The notes beneath the pieces are model-generated. The model did no database searches, was not told the DNA's origin, and was given only the letters and a program-made list of their open reading frames with translations. From Geomobilibacter sp964431365 (lineage in GTDB: Bacteria; Desulfobacterota; Desulfuromonadia; Geobacterales; DSM-12255): DNA of 14,470 nt. A program made the position numbers and the translations under genes. The stretch covers positions 1 to 14,470 of the forward strand of contig CAYSJJ010000086.1 of assembly GCA_964431365.1 (NCBI GenBank). Direction: 5' to 3'. This document shows positions 7,725 through 14,470 of the stretch, in pieces. How positions within the stretch are numbered: position 1 is the stretch's first letter; the number at the start of each line of letters is the position of its first letter.

Positions 7725-8304
7725 CCTTGATCTCTTTCTTGTCGAGAAAACGGAAGGTTGTTGCCAGGCAGCTAACCTTAGCCATGGTGCGCCCCCTGTC
7801 CGTCTTTATTTCTGCAAAAGTAACATTCTGCATATTGACAATCCTGGGCAGGTTACCAACTGTTGTGAAGAAATTGGCGAGACTATGGTAAGAGCCGTAG
7901 ACAACTATGTCCACAGGCACTTCGGCATAGAAATCCTTTGGCACATCCGGTTTGGGTGCAAATCGCAGGAAGTCGAGCCCAGCTCCCTTGCCGGCGCTCG
8001 TGATGCTGGTCAACAGTGACGGAATCTCCTTCTGGTTGGGAAGCTCGGTAAGAGCACTTTCCAACTCCTTCTGCAGCTTCTCATAATCCGCTTTGAACTT
8101 TGGCAGGTTGTCGGCAACCCGTTTTTTCTCCTGAACCTCAGCTCGCAGGCCATCCAATCTCGTCTGCAGTTCCTTCAGCTCTTTCATTTTCGGCTGAAGG
8201 AGTCCAAAGAAGAGGGCCGCCCCAATCAACAGCAGCACCGCAATCAGGATGATGACCTTCTGGCGGGTCGGCAGCTTCATTATTTTATCAATGCGTTGAT
8301 CCAT
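7705..8304 (-). CDS. pilO: type IV pilus inner-membrane protein PilO
   Basis: Bitopic inner-membrane protein that pairs with PilN in the alignment subcomplex. It has 199 residues: a short cytoplasmic N-terminus, one membrane helix at about 17-36, a coiled coil at 38-88 rich in Lys/Glu/Leu heptads, and a periplasmic ferredoxin-like domain at about 92-190 (including the typical VPVDIVVYGSYHSLANFF). The tail is very basic and acidic (KKEIKDDKKKK), encoded where pilP overlaps. GAGGA lies upstream of the ATG. It starts 38 bases after pilN. Confidence 0.95.
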   Translation of the reverse strand: MDQRIDKIMKLPTRQKVIILIAVLLLIGAALFFGLLQPKMKELKELQTRLDGLRAEVQEKKRVADNLPKFKADYEKLQKELESALTELPNQKEIPSLLTSITSAGKGAGLDFLRFAPKPDVPKDFYAEVPVDIVVYGSYHSLANFFTTVGNLPRIVNMQNVTFAEIKTDRGRTMAKVSCLATTFRFLDKKEIKDDKKKK

Positions 8305-8342
8305 GCCTCGTCCTCAATGGTGACCTGCAACGTACCGTTTCG

Positions 8343-8912
8343 TTACTTCTTGGGGGGTTCCTCTTTCTTCAGGCCTTTCAGGAGACACGTGATGTCGAAA
8401 CGTTTCAGCTTAACTCCGCTAACCTCAGCCTGCTCGGAAACCAGCAGTTCAACATTCGTGTAATCGGCTGATGCCTGAAGCCGACGCATGAAATCTGCAA
8501 TCAGTTCCTCGCTGAAGGCAAACCCCGAGATGGACACCGTGCCGCCCGCCCCTTCGGCATACTTTGTCAACCAAAGCTTTTCCGGCACGACGTCACTCAA
8601 CGTGGCCAGACGAATGGCTGGGCCGGTCTTCTCCTTACGGAGCTGTGCCAGCACATCAAGCTTCTTCTTCACTTCTGCCTGGAGCTTCTTGATGTTGTCA
8701 ATTTCACCAATTTTCTTCTTGAGTTGCTGAATCTCACCCTCGGCAGAGACTATCTCATCCTTGGAACTGCTGATTTTCCCCAACGTTACGGAATACAAGG
8801 CAACAAAGATCAGCAGAACACCAACTACCGACACTAGGGCAATGGTAGTCTGCTGCCTTACGGTCTCTTTCTTTTTAGCCGCCCGGACAGGTAAAAGGTT
8901 TATCCTGATCAT
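8343..8912 (-). CDS. pilN: type IV pilus inner-membrane protein PilN
   Basis: Bitopic inner-membrane protein that connects cytoplasmic PilM to PilO and PilP. It has 189 residues. The cytoplasmic N-terminus begins MIRINLLPVR; INLLP is the conserved peptide that docks in PilM. A membrane helix (about 23-43), a Lys/Glu-rich coiled coil (48-95) and a periplasmic ferredoxin-like domain (about 97-180, with LWLTKYAEGAGGTVSISGFA) follow. Its ATG overlaps the pilM stop (ATGA), with GGAG five bases upstream inside the end of pilM. This tight coupling fits the stoichiometric PilM-PilN pairing. Confidence 0.95.
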   Translation of the reverse strand: MIRINLLPVRAAKKKETVRQQTTIALVSVVGVLLIFVALYSVTLGKISSSKDEIVSAEGEIQQLKKKIGEIDNIKKLQAEVKKKLDVLAQLRKEKTGPAIRLATLSDVVPEKLWLTKYAEGAGGTVSISGFAFSEELIADFMRRLQASADYTNVELLVSEQAEVSGVKLKRFDITCLLKGLKKEEPPKK

Positions 8913-9961
8913 TTATCTCCGAGCCTCCTTATTGCCAAACCTACCGATACGGCCATCAGAGGCCCGATCTGTTCAAGGTAATTGGAATCAAATTCCTTTT
9001 CGTTGAACGTTATTTTCTGGAACGGGTTCATGATTTCGACAGGCAGGCCGAGACGCTGGCTTACAGCATCGATCAGGTGTGGGGTCTTGGCAGCACCACC
9101 ACTGATCAGCACGCGGCTTATCTTTCCTTCTGTAGCATTCGAATTGTAAAAATCAAGGGAACGGCGTATCTCCAGCGCCAGACTTTCATTAACCTTGTCG
9201 ATGATTTCCAGGAGCCTGGCCCCGGAAACGGTATCTCCAGTTATTTTCAGTCGCTCAGCCTCCTCACCGCTGAATCCGAACTGCTTCTGTATCTCCTCTG
9301 TGAACTGGTTTCCCCCCATCTGCACGTCACGGGTAAAAAGAGATGTGCCCGCCTTAACAACGTTCAGATTCATGATACTTGCACCAATGTTGATGAGCGC
9401 GCAGACCTCTTCCATAGTCACATCATAGTTAAGCTCGAAGGCGTTCTGCACGGCGAAGGAATCAACATCTATGACCACCAGCTTTATTCCTGCCTCGTTG
9501 AATACTGACAGGTAATCATTGATGATATCCTTCTTGCTTGCGACAAGGAGGACATTCATCTTGGAGGGATCAAGACCATCGCTTTCCAAAACCTGGAAAT
9601 CCACGTGTACATCGTTGATGTCAAAGGGGATATACTGTTCAGCCTCCCAATGAATCTGCTCTTCGAGCTCTTCGGGCTGCATGGCAGGAAGTGCAATCTT
9701 CCTGATAATTATGGAGTTGCCGGAAACCGAACTGGAAGCGTCCTTATCCTTAACAGCAAGGCTCTTAAGGAGTCCCTTCACCGCCTCGACTACCGTATAG
9801 CTGTCCATGAGAGTATTGTCGACGATGGCTTCCGGGGGAAGCCGCCAAATACCGACGTTCTGCAGGGTATAACTCCCCTTTTGCTCCTTCAGTTGAACGA
9901 GCTTTACCGAACTAGACCCCACATCTATGCCAACCAGTTCTTTTTTCTTGGTAAAAAACAT
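8909..9961 (-). CDS. pilM: type IV pilus actin-like protein PilM
   Basis: Cytoplasmic FtsA/actin-fold protein that binds nucleotide and the PilN N-terminus. It has 350 residues, the usual family length. The phosphate-1 motif is GIDVGSSSVKLVQL (11-24), a second phosphate-type segment is NIGASIMNLNVV (191-202), and the adenosine-type motif is ISGGAAKTP (286-294). The segment EQYIPFDINDVHVDFQVL (108-125) is typical of PilM. The start lies 18 bases after the HTH gene stop, with AGGG 8 bases upstream as a modest ribosome site. It is the first structural gene of pilMNOPQ and appears to share a transcript with the upstream regulator. Confidence 0.96.
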   Translation of the reverse strand: MFFTKKKELVGIDVGSSSVKLVQLKEQKGSYTLQNVGIWRLPPEAIVDNTLMDSYTVVEAVKGLLKSLAVKDKDASSSVSGNSIIIRKIALPAMQPEELEEQIHWEAEQYIPFDINDVHVDFQVLESDGLDPSKMNVLLVASKKDIINDYLSVFNEAGIKLVVIDVDSFAVQNAFELNYDVTMEEVCALINIGASIMNLNVVKAGTSLFTRDVQMGGNQFTEEIQKQFGFSGEEAERLKITGDTVSGARLLEIIDKVNESLALEIRRSLDFYNSNATEGKISRVLISGGAAKTPHLIDAVSQRLGLPVEIMNPFQKITFNEKEFDSNYLEQIGPLMAVSVGLAIRRLGDK

Positions 9962-9979
9962 GTGTGACCCTGTCCCTGG

Positions 9980-10183
9980 TTAATGGTCCTGAAACACTTT
10001 ATCCTTCTCAGCAAGGGTGAACCCGAGGGCAAGAATTATTTTTCGTTTCGTTTCCATACGGCAACTCTCCCCCTGCTCGATGCGGTCGATGGTCACCGGT
10101 GAAACACCTGCGAGGCGGGCAAGTTCGGCCTTGCTGATAAGTTTAGCCTCGCGGATCTTCTTAAGTGCGTTCTTGGCTTTCAT
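9980..10183 (-). CDS. small Xre-family HTH DNA-binding protein
   Basis: A 67-residue protein that is almost entirely a Cro/CI-type helix-turn-helix domain. The core ISKAELARLAGVSPVTIDRIE (about 16-36) has the typical A-x-x-A-G-V-S pattern with a hydrophobic turn, followed by a short segment (KRKIILALGFTLAEKDKVF) closing the five-helix fold. No ligand or dimerisation domain is present. GGA lies about 6 bases before the ATG and a sigma-70-like promoter begins 36 bases upstream. Because it is the first gene of the pilMNOPQ unit, it may autoregulate this operon; that is inference from position. I recognise no specific name. Confidence 0.88.
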   Translation of the reverse strand: MKAKNALKKIREAKLISKAELARLAGVSPVTIDRIEQGESCRMETKRKIILALGFTLAEKDKVFQDH

Positions 10184-10210
10184 GAAAATTCCATAAAGAA
10201 TCTAGATGGT

Positions 10211-10239
10211 TCCGCAAAAATGTACAGCAATTAAGCGGA
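10211..10239 (-). promoter_or_regulatory. possible operator around the -10 element
   Basis: Five-base inverted arms TCCGC (10211-10215) and GCGGA (10235-10239) flank the promoter -10, and the palindrome TGTACA (10221-10226) lies near their centre. A binding site for the adjacent HTH protein is plausible but the arms are short and could be chance. A further 8-bp palindrome ATCTAGAT is at 10200-10207 in the leader. Confidence 0.22.
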
Positions 10240-10246
10240 TTGTCAA
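10219..10246 (-). promoter_or_regulatory. sigma-70-like promoter of the HTH-pilMNOPQ unit
   Basis: Minus strand TTGACA (10246-10241), a 16-base spacer and TACATT (10224-10219), which matches TATAAT at four of six positions. Transcription would begin near 10212, leaving a leader of about 28 bases before the HTH ATG at 10183. It lies just downstream of the terminator of the preceding unit. Confidence 0.65.
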
Positions 10247-10277
10247 GAAATTTGGCAAAATTGCATTTAATAGAGAC

Positions 10278-10311
10278 AAAAAAACGTAACACTATTAAAG
10301 CATTACGTTTT
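10278..10311 (-). terminator. intrinsic terminator after pilX
   Basis: Minus strand AAAACGTAA (10311-10303), a 13-base loop, then TTACGTTTT (10289-10281), running into a tract of seven T (10284-10278). It lies about 93 bases after the pilX stop and before the promoter for the next unit. The rest of the 220-base intergenic stretch (10184-10403) shows no further gene. Confidence 0.8.
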
Positions 10312-10403
10312 CCACTCTCTCCAATCTCCGATCCCCAAAGAAACAGGGTATTGATCTAATGTGTTTTGTTTCGTCCTTTCTGTGTTGAACTTAAGCACCT
10401 TTT

Positions 10404-11018
10404 TCAGTATGCGTACAAAACCGAAAGGAGTGCCCGCTCGTTAGGGTTAACTTCTTTTTCTCCTTGCACTTCTATCCGGTACATTCCTGGCACATGCTTA
10501 GGTGAAACACCGGAACTGGTTCCCGTTACTCCACTCCCCGAATCGAGGTAGTCTATACCTGAGGGATCTGAGTTCCCTGGTGTCGTATCAACGATCTTCG
10601 AATAGATTTTATAATTATTCCCAACGGCGGTTCCCATCAACGTAAAGGTAATATCCGGAGCCTGCTTCGGGTCGGAAGTAAGGGCGGATCCAGAACAGCT
10701 TGTCCACTGCGACGGCAGCTTATCCAGCTTCTGACTCAAACAACCGCTGGCCGGAATGGCAAGATTAATTCCACTGAAGCTTGAAGTGAGTGCCCCAGAC
10801 GACTCTCCCTGCATGAGACGCGGAACAATCTCTTTGGAAAAGAACTCCACTCCACCGTGGGCTGCTTCAAGAGAGCTCTGGTAACGCTTCTGGGCTGACG
10901 ATGTTGCAATCCCTTGGGAGATGAGGTAGAGAACGGCCATCGCAACCGTCAGACTTATAAGTGTCAGAAGGAGAGCGGTTACTAGAGCGATACCATCTTC
11001 ATTGCGGAGTGATTTCAT
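10404..11018 (-). CDS. pilX: type IV minor pilin PilX
   Basis: Minor prepilin of 204 residues. The N-terminus MKSLRNEDG-IALVTALLLTLIS is a short charged leader followed by a long hydrophobic helix, with PilD cleavage expected after Gly9. Mature position 5 is Thr, not the usual Glu; this is a feature of PilX/GspK-type subunits placed at the pilus tip. The segment SSLEAAHGGVEFF (48-60) is typical of the family. Cys93 and Cys108 could form a disulfide. It starts 12 bases after the pilW stop with AAGG overlapping that stop. It is last in its unit and followed by the terminator. Confidence 0.85.
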   Translation of the reverse strand: MKSLRNEDGIALVTALLLTLISLTVAMAVLYLISQGIATSSAQKRYQSSLEAAHGGVEFFSKEIVPRLMQGESSGALTSSFSGINLAIPASGCLSQKLDKLPSQWTSCSGSALTSDPKQAPDITFTLMGTAVGNNYKIYSKIVDTTPGNSDPSGIDYLDSGSGVTGTSSGVSPKHVPGMYRIEVQGEKEVNPNERALLSVLYAY

Positions 11019-11030
11019 GACGGCCCGGCC

Positions 11031-12236
11031 TTACCTGTTGAGATTGCGAGGCTGTACTGCAATTTCATAAACCTTCCAGCGGTAATTCTTCCAGTCGCTC
11101 CCGACCGTCGAAGTGAGCGAGGTATTGTCCCACGTGTTGCCGAGACTGGCCATCCCTGCCGGAGCAACGACAATAGATGACGAAGGATAGGTGAATCCCC
11201 TGTCTTTCTGCCCTTCTTGAGCAAGGATATACGCCTTCACCTGTTTCAACTGCTGACGAATTTCAGCGGCAGACATGCCTGCCAGGCTGTCGGTATAGGT
11301 AAGGTTCCCGTCGTTGTTAACATCTAGGACAAAGGCAACCTGTAAATCAAGCACACAGTCTACCAGGGGGTAAAGCTTACTGTATCCGCCGCTGCCATGA
11401 TCGATAGGGGCCTTGTAGAGGCTGCCGGTCCCCGGTGCGCAGCGCTGGGCGATGTCGCTGGCACGGTAGACGAAATAATCTGCCCTGTTGAAAGGCATTG
11501 CAAGGGGCTCGTTCGCCGGCAGGGCACCCGTCTCGTTTCGGATACCATACACGCTGAAGGTCTGCGAAGAATCGCCGGGAGAAAAATCAGCAGGTGCAAC
11601 CACACCGTTGACTCGGTAGGAGAAACTGCCGTTTTTCACAATTAGTTGTCGGTCAACACTGCCGTTTGTGGAAAATGTGGTATTGATGGTGATAACGCGA
11701 TCGCCATTGACGAGGTTGTCGGCCGCAGTCCCCCACTGCTTGATCTTCCCTCCACCGGAGGAGTAGTTAAGATAGCTCCAGAGCTTTGAAGTGCTGGAGG
11801 GGGCAATCGCCGTTGACTTAACGACCAGATAGTCGACTCCCGTACGCACACCCGAGGTGGCCGCTTTGGTCAATATCGCACGGGGGATACCGGCAGGGGC
11901 ATCATTGAAATCTGTAGAGGGATTGATTCCCGTGCCGTTAACTGCATAATGAGTTGCAACAACTTGTGATTCAGTATAATAGGCCGCATTGATCGTATCC
12001 GAGAACGACCACGGTAGACCAAATCCAGCAGCGTCCAGGTCAGCACGAAGTACCTCCAAACCGACGATTCCCTCAATGCTGCTCTGGGCTGACTTTGCAT
12101 GTCCGCTTGATCGGCTGACGATCGAGTCAAAGGCGCTGGTCGTGATCATGATTACGGTTACAAAAATAGCCATGACCACGATCACTTCGACCAGACTAAA
12201 TCCTCTGTTATCATGAAGCCGTGTTCTTCGTCTCAT
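11031..12236 (-). CDS. pilW: type IV minor pilin PilW
   Basis: Minor prepilin of 401 residues, long as usual for PilW. The leader ends at Gly12 and the mature protein starts FSLVEVIVVM with the conserved Glu at +5 (Glu17), then a hydrophobic helix to about residue 35. The globular part contains Cys266 and Cys294 and, just after them, an EF-hand-like loop DVNNDGNLTYTD (305-316). Its ATG overlaps the pilV stop (ATGA) and the ribosome site is poor, so translation is probably coupled to pilV. Confidence 0.88.
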   Translation of the reverse strand: MRRRTRLHDNRGFSLVEVIVVMAIFVTVIMITTSAFDSIVSRSSGHAKSAQSSIEGIVGLEVLRADLDAAGFGLPWSFSDTINAAYYTESQVVATHYAVNGTGINPSTDFNDAPAGIPRAILTKAATSGVRTGVDYLVVKSTAIAPSSTSKLWSYLNYSSGGGKIKQWGTAADNLVNGDRVITINTTFSTNGSVDRQLIVKNGSFSYRVNGVVAPADFSPGDSSQTFSVYGIRNETGALPANEPLAMPFNRADYFVYRASDIAQRCAPGTGSLYKAPIDHGSGGYSKLYPLVDCVLDLQVAFVLDVNNDGNLTYTDSLAGMSAAEIRQQLKQVKAYILAQEGQKDRGFTYPSSSIVVAPAGMASLGNTWDNTSLTSTVGSDWKNYRWKVYEIAVQPRNLNR

Positions 12237-12653
12237 CGCGTTCGTACCGACCGTACTTCGTGGGAATAGGAGTTATTCTTGTAGCTCCACTTGACAGTTA
12301 CGATCAACTGTTTGGAGTCAGTCGACAGATCGGTGTGACTCCTCTCCACCGTGTAGTTCATGGTAAAACCACGTAACCGGCTTGCCACTAGCTGACTTTT
12401 GAGACCACCCGTTATGTTGTCAAACGGCTGAACCCGNNNNNNNNNNAAGAAGCCTTTCTTCGGAAATCTGGACGGCTTCCGTCCGCATGGCATTTCTCAG
12501 GTTTTGTTCACTCGCCAAGATAGATACCTGGAGCAACCCCAGGAGTCCCACCGTCAGAATCATGATGGCCACCATCACCTCGACAAGGGTGAACCCGTGG
12601 CTACTTGGCTGTGATATTGCTGGCTTTGCAGTCAGCTGTCGTATTGCATTCAT
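12233..12653 (-). CDS. pilV: type IV minor pilin PilV, interrupted by a 10-N gap
   Basis: Minor prepilin of about 138 residues after reconstruction. The 69 residues before the gap include an unusually long leader of 20 residues (MNAIRQLTAK...SSHG), then FTLVEVMVAIMILTVGLLG with Glu at +5 (Glu25). After the gap at 12437-12446 it continues in another frame with RVQPFDNITGG and ends SVRTR. The related pattern E-K-L-x-x-x-R-x-x-P-F-D suggests two missing residues, hence six bases rather than ten. AGGGAAG lies about 6 bases before the ATG. The gene overlaps the end of the preceding prepilin gene by 53 bases, and no alternative start exists between the ATG and the cleavage site. Confidence 0.88.
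12437..12446. other. assembly gap (10 N) inside pilV
   Basis: Ten unknown bases that shift the pilV frame if read literally. A gap of six bases (or another multiple of three) restores a normal PilV protein. It is identical in length to the gap in aroK. Confidence 0.95.
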
Positions 12654-13089
12654 TGCACTTCCCTATCAGTATCCTAGTTTCAGACAGCACGACGCTGTCG
12701 ATTGCCGCATCCTGCGAGGTCGGCAATAGGATGCAGGCGCTGGCATTGGTGACATTGGCAAGGAGCCCCCGCTCGTCGAAATCGAGGCGTGCTCCGTTAT
12801 TGAGTGTCATAGGGTAGTTCATCGTCTTGCGCTCCACCGGGTTCGCCGTCACCACGGTCGACGAGTAAAGGGCGTACTGGGTCGTTGTCATGGTGATCGA
12901 GCGGGGCCGGCGGCTGAAAAGCGCCTGGCTGCGCACCCTATTCAGGTCGCTGTACAGTGCCTGGATCTGGCTCTGCATCTGGCTTTTTCGCATATATGCA
13001 TTGAACTGCAGCGTTGCCACCGTTGTCAGGATGCCAATGATTACCAGGACAACGACCAATTCAACGATGGAAAATCCGGCCTGCCGCAT
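12601..13089 (-). CDS. GspH/FimT-family minor prepilin
   Basis: Minor prepilin of 162 residues, equivalent to FimT/FimU in other T4P systems. A very short leader MRQAG precedes FSIVELVVVLVIIGILTTVA with Glu at +5 (Glu10). The region after the helix (QIQALYSDLNRVRSQALFSRR, about 41-61, where FimT/GspH proteins have R-x-x-A) and LDFDERG (102-108) fit the GspH/FimT fold. Four cysteines are present: Cys119, Cys145, Cys148 and Cys154; the last three lie in a short C-terminal tail (CNEC...C). AGGAG lies 8 bases before the ATG, within the end of pilY1, and only one base separates the genes. Confidence 0.88.
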   Translation of the reverse strand: MRQAGFSIVELVVVLVIIGILTTVATLQFNAYMRKSQMQSQIQALYSDLNRVRSQALFSRRPRSITMTTTQYALYSSTVVTANPVERKTMNYPMTLNNGARLDFDERGLLANVTNASACILLPTSQDAAIDSVVLSETRILIGKCNECNTTADCKASNITAK

Positions 13090-13090
13090 C

Positions 13091-14470
13091 TCAGCGCTCC
13101 TGAATGTGGATAATCTTCTTCACCGGCCGCAGGTTGGCTTTGGTAACGATGGGAGGCGGATCGCTGGGTGGCTTGCCAACCATGGGAACCCCAAGCCTGC
13201 GGTTGGCCTTGTCCGTGAAAGCGCTCCCAAGATTGATCTCTTCGAAGGCACCAGTTGAAACCTGGACCAGGGCTTTCCCCTGAAGAGCCTTTGCAGGTGC
13301 CTGCAGTCCTGTGTCGTACTTGACTCCCCACATATAGGAATTGCCACCGAAACTACATGCATCAGACGTCGGTTTGAATGACGTGAAAAACACCGCGCCA
13401 TTTGCCATGGCCACCGGGTCCGTGACAACCCGCTCGGCGCCGAACGAGTTGGTTGTATCTTCGGCATCAAGATTGATGTACCACCCCTGGTTCGTCACCG
13501 AGGTTGTCGTGCCGGCGTCCTGGTTGGTCAGGTCAGACAATGCCTTCTTCGTGGTACAGGTGGCATCCAGCTTATCGCTTGAAAGATAGCATGGCTCCTT
13601 GATGCCGACCAGCATCCGCTGGCCGCTATTGTCGTCCTGGTTGAAATAGTATCTCCCGGTGCCGAAATAGAGCCAGAGGTTATGATTCTTCCGGTCCTGC
13701 AGCCGGGCGATATTGGTGGTGACCGGCCCAACCCCGTCGATCACCTTGCTCAGCTTCCACTGGGTGGGGTCCGGATTCTCGTAGGTCATGAGCCGGAGTA
13801 CGCCACCGCCTGTCCAGGTGGTGCCGGACAGCTGGGTATAGCCGATATAGAGGGCGTCATCCTGGTAATTGCCCGCAGCCGCTTTGTTCCACCGGTCAGC
13901 ATCGATCACCGAGGTCGTGATGGAACCGGCAAAGGCATTGGTGAGCTTTGTGCCGTCCGTAAGGGTGTCGATCGTAGCGGCGACGGTACCGGTTACCAGA
14001 TTAAGGACGTAAATCGTCAGGTTCTGGTTCGATGTCCCCTTGAACTGGTGGGCCGTGCTATCAATGGGGCCGGTCGGCCCGGAGGCCAGGACGGCAAACC
14101 ACTTGCCGTTCTTCGTGGGATCAGGGGTCACACCGTCCGCCTTCTTGGCGTGTATCTTGACGAACGCGGTGCCGGCTGTCGAGAACCCCATGTTGGGGGT
14201 GCCGAACTCCCAGAGCAGGGACGGGGAACCCGGATCGGTGATGTCCAGGGCGAAGTACGACGAATAGCCGACCCCTTTGCTGGCATCCGCCGGATCGAGG
14301 ATGGGAGTTTCCACACAACCGGTCCCTTTGCAACCAGCGCCGACAAGTTTCGACGCGCCACCAAGTCCCATGCTGCCGACCAGGACAGTCCGCCAGCTGC
14401 TTCCGTCAGTTGGCTTGGTGCAGTTCCAGTAGTCGCCGGTGCACCCTGTTGGTATGCCGATGCTCACATC
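13091..14470 (-). CDS. pilY1: PilY1/PilC tip adhesin, C-terminal part (5' end off window)
   Basis: The visible 459 residues are the C-terminal beta-propeller of a PilC/PilY1 protein, which primes pilus assembly and sits at the tip with minor pilins. The frame is open to the window edge; the first in-frame GTG (14467) is not the real start. Propeller features include YFALDITDPGSPSLLWEFG (about 71-89 counted from 14467), GKWFAVLASG, TIYVLNLVTGTV and NLWLYFGTGRYYF. The end (PVKKIIHIQER) matches the usual Arg/Lys-rich PilY1 C-terminus. Seven cysteines are visible, none in a heme CXXCH. At the position where PilY1 proteins often carry a calcium loop the sequence is VIDADRWNKAAAGNYQDDAL, which is not a canonical EF-hand loop. 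It is first in the minor pilin group. Confidence 0.93.
   Translation of the reverse strand, partial: DVSIGIPTGCTGDYWNCTKPTDGSSWRTVLVGSMGLGGASKLVGAGCKGTGCVETPILDPADASKGVGYSSYFALDITDPGSPSLLWEFGTPNMGFSTAGTAFVKIHAKKADGVTPDPTKNGKWFAVLASGPTGPIDSTAHQFKGTSNQNLTIYVLNLVTGTVAATIDTLTDGTKLTNAFAGSITTSVIDADRWNKAAAGNYQDDALYIGYTQLSGTTWTGGGVLRLMTYENPDPTQWKLSKVIDGVGPVTTNIARLQDRKNHNLWLYFGTGRYYFNQDDNSGQRMLVGIKEPCYLSSDKLDATCTTKKALSDLTNQDAGTTTSVTNQGWYINLDAEDTTNSFGAERVVTDPVAMANGAVFFTSFKPTSDACSFGGNSYMWGVKYDTGLQAPAKALQGKALVQVSTGAFEEINLGSAFTDKANRRLGVPMVGKPPSDPPPIVTKANLRPVKKIIHIQER

Noticed and set aside
10250..10266. Sigma-54-like promoter (TTGGCAAAATTGCA)
   Set aside because: GG and GC are separated by 7 bases instead of the required 10, and the orientation points away from pilM.
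12233..12653. pilV as two fragments or a pseudogene
   Set aside because: The frame change is at the N run and a gap divisible by three restores a normal minor pilin.
14314..14335. Possible heme-binding motif in PilY1 (CKGTGC)
   Set aside because: The spacing is C-x4-C and no His follows; it is not CXXCH.
1..14470. tRNA, rRNA, CRISPR array, insertion sequence or prophage
   Set aside because: I saw no cloverleaf, regularly spaced repeats, transposase or integrase motifs; nearly all bases are explained by the minus-strand genes.

Overview
All genes in this window lie on the minus strand and form one type IV pilus (T4P) locus followed by shikimate-pathway genes. In transcription order, from high to low coordinates: the end of pilY1, a GspH/FimT minor prepilin, pilV, pilW, pilX, a terminator and a promoter, a small Xre-type helix-turn-helix gene, pilM, pilN, pilO, pilP, pilQ, an Ig-like lipoprotein gene, aroC, aroK and aroB (its 3' end is off the window). 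From recalled knowledge, this order (pilY1 and minor pilins, pilMNOPQ, aroCKB) matches Geobacter sulfurreducens and relatives, so a member of the Geobacteraceae/Desulfuromonadales is the best guess. No ribosomal or other taxonomic marker is present to confirm it.

Region 10404-14470 is the minor pilin/PilY1 unit. PilY1 is the putative tip adhesin. The FimT-like, PilV, PilW and PilX proteins are prepilins thought to form the priming complex with it. The unit ends at a clear intrinsic terminator (10278-10311). A sigma-70-like promoter (10219-10246) follows directly and drives the second unit, which opens with a 67-residue HTH protein. PilM (cytoplasmic actin-like), PilN and PilO (inner-membrane dimer), PilP (periplasmic lipoprotein) and PilQ (outer-membrane secretin with three AMIN-like regions) build the envelope-spanning alignment complex.

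Region 2829-4400 encodes a lipoprotein with several Ig-like regions and three consecutive EF-hand-like calcium loops. It lies between pilQ and the aro genes, where many T4P loci go directly from pilQ to aro genes. It is the least conventional gene here and the main lead. Region 1-2743 is aroC-aroK-aroB with one-base stop/start overlaps. A perfect 12-bp hairpin and a possible promoter lie just upstream of aroC.

The window is draft quality. Two runs of exactly ten N fall inside aroK and pilV and break both frames if taken literally. In both, family alignment suggests the true missing stretch is about six bases, so neither gene should be called a pseudogene. I saw no tRNA, rRNA, CRISPR array, insertion sequence or attachment site. 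Apart from the calcium-loop lipoprotein and the HTH regulator, the window is a fairly ordinary T4P assembly locus.
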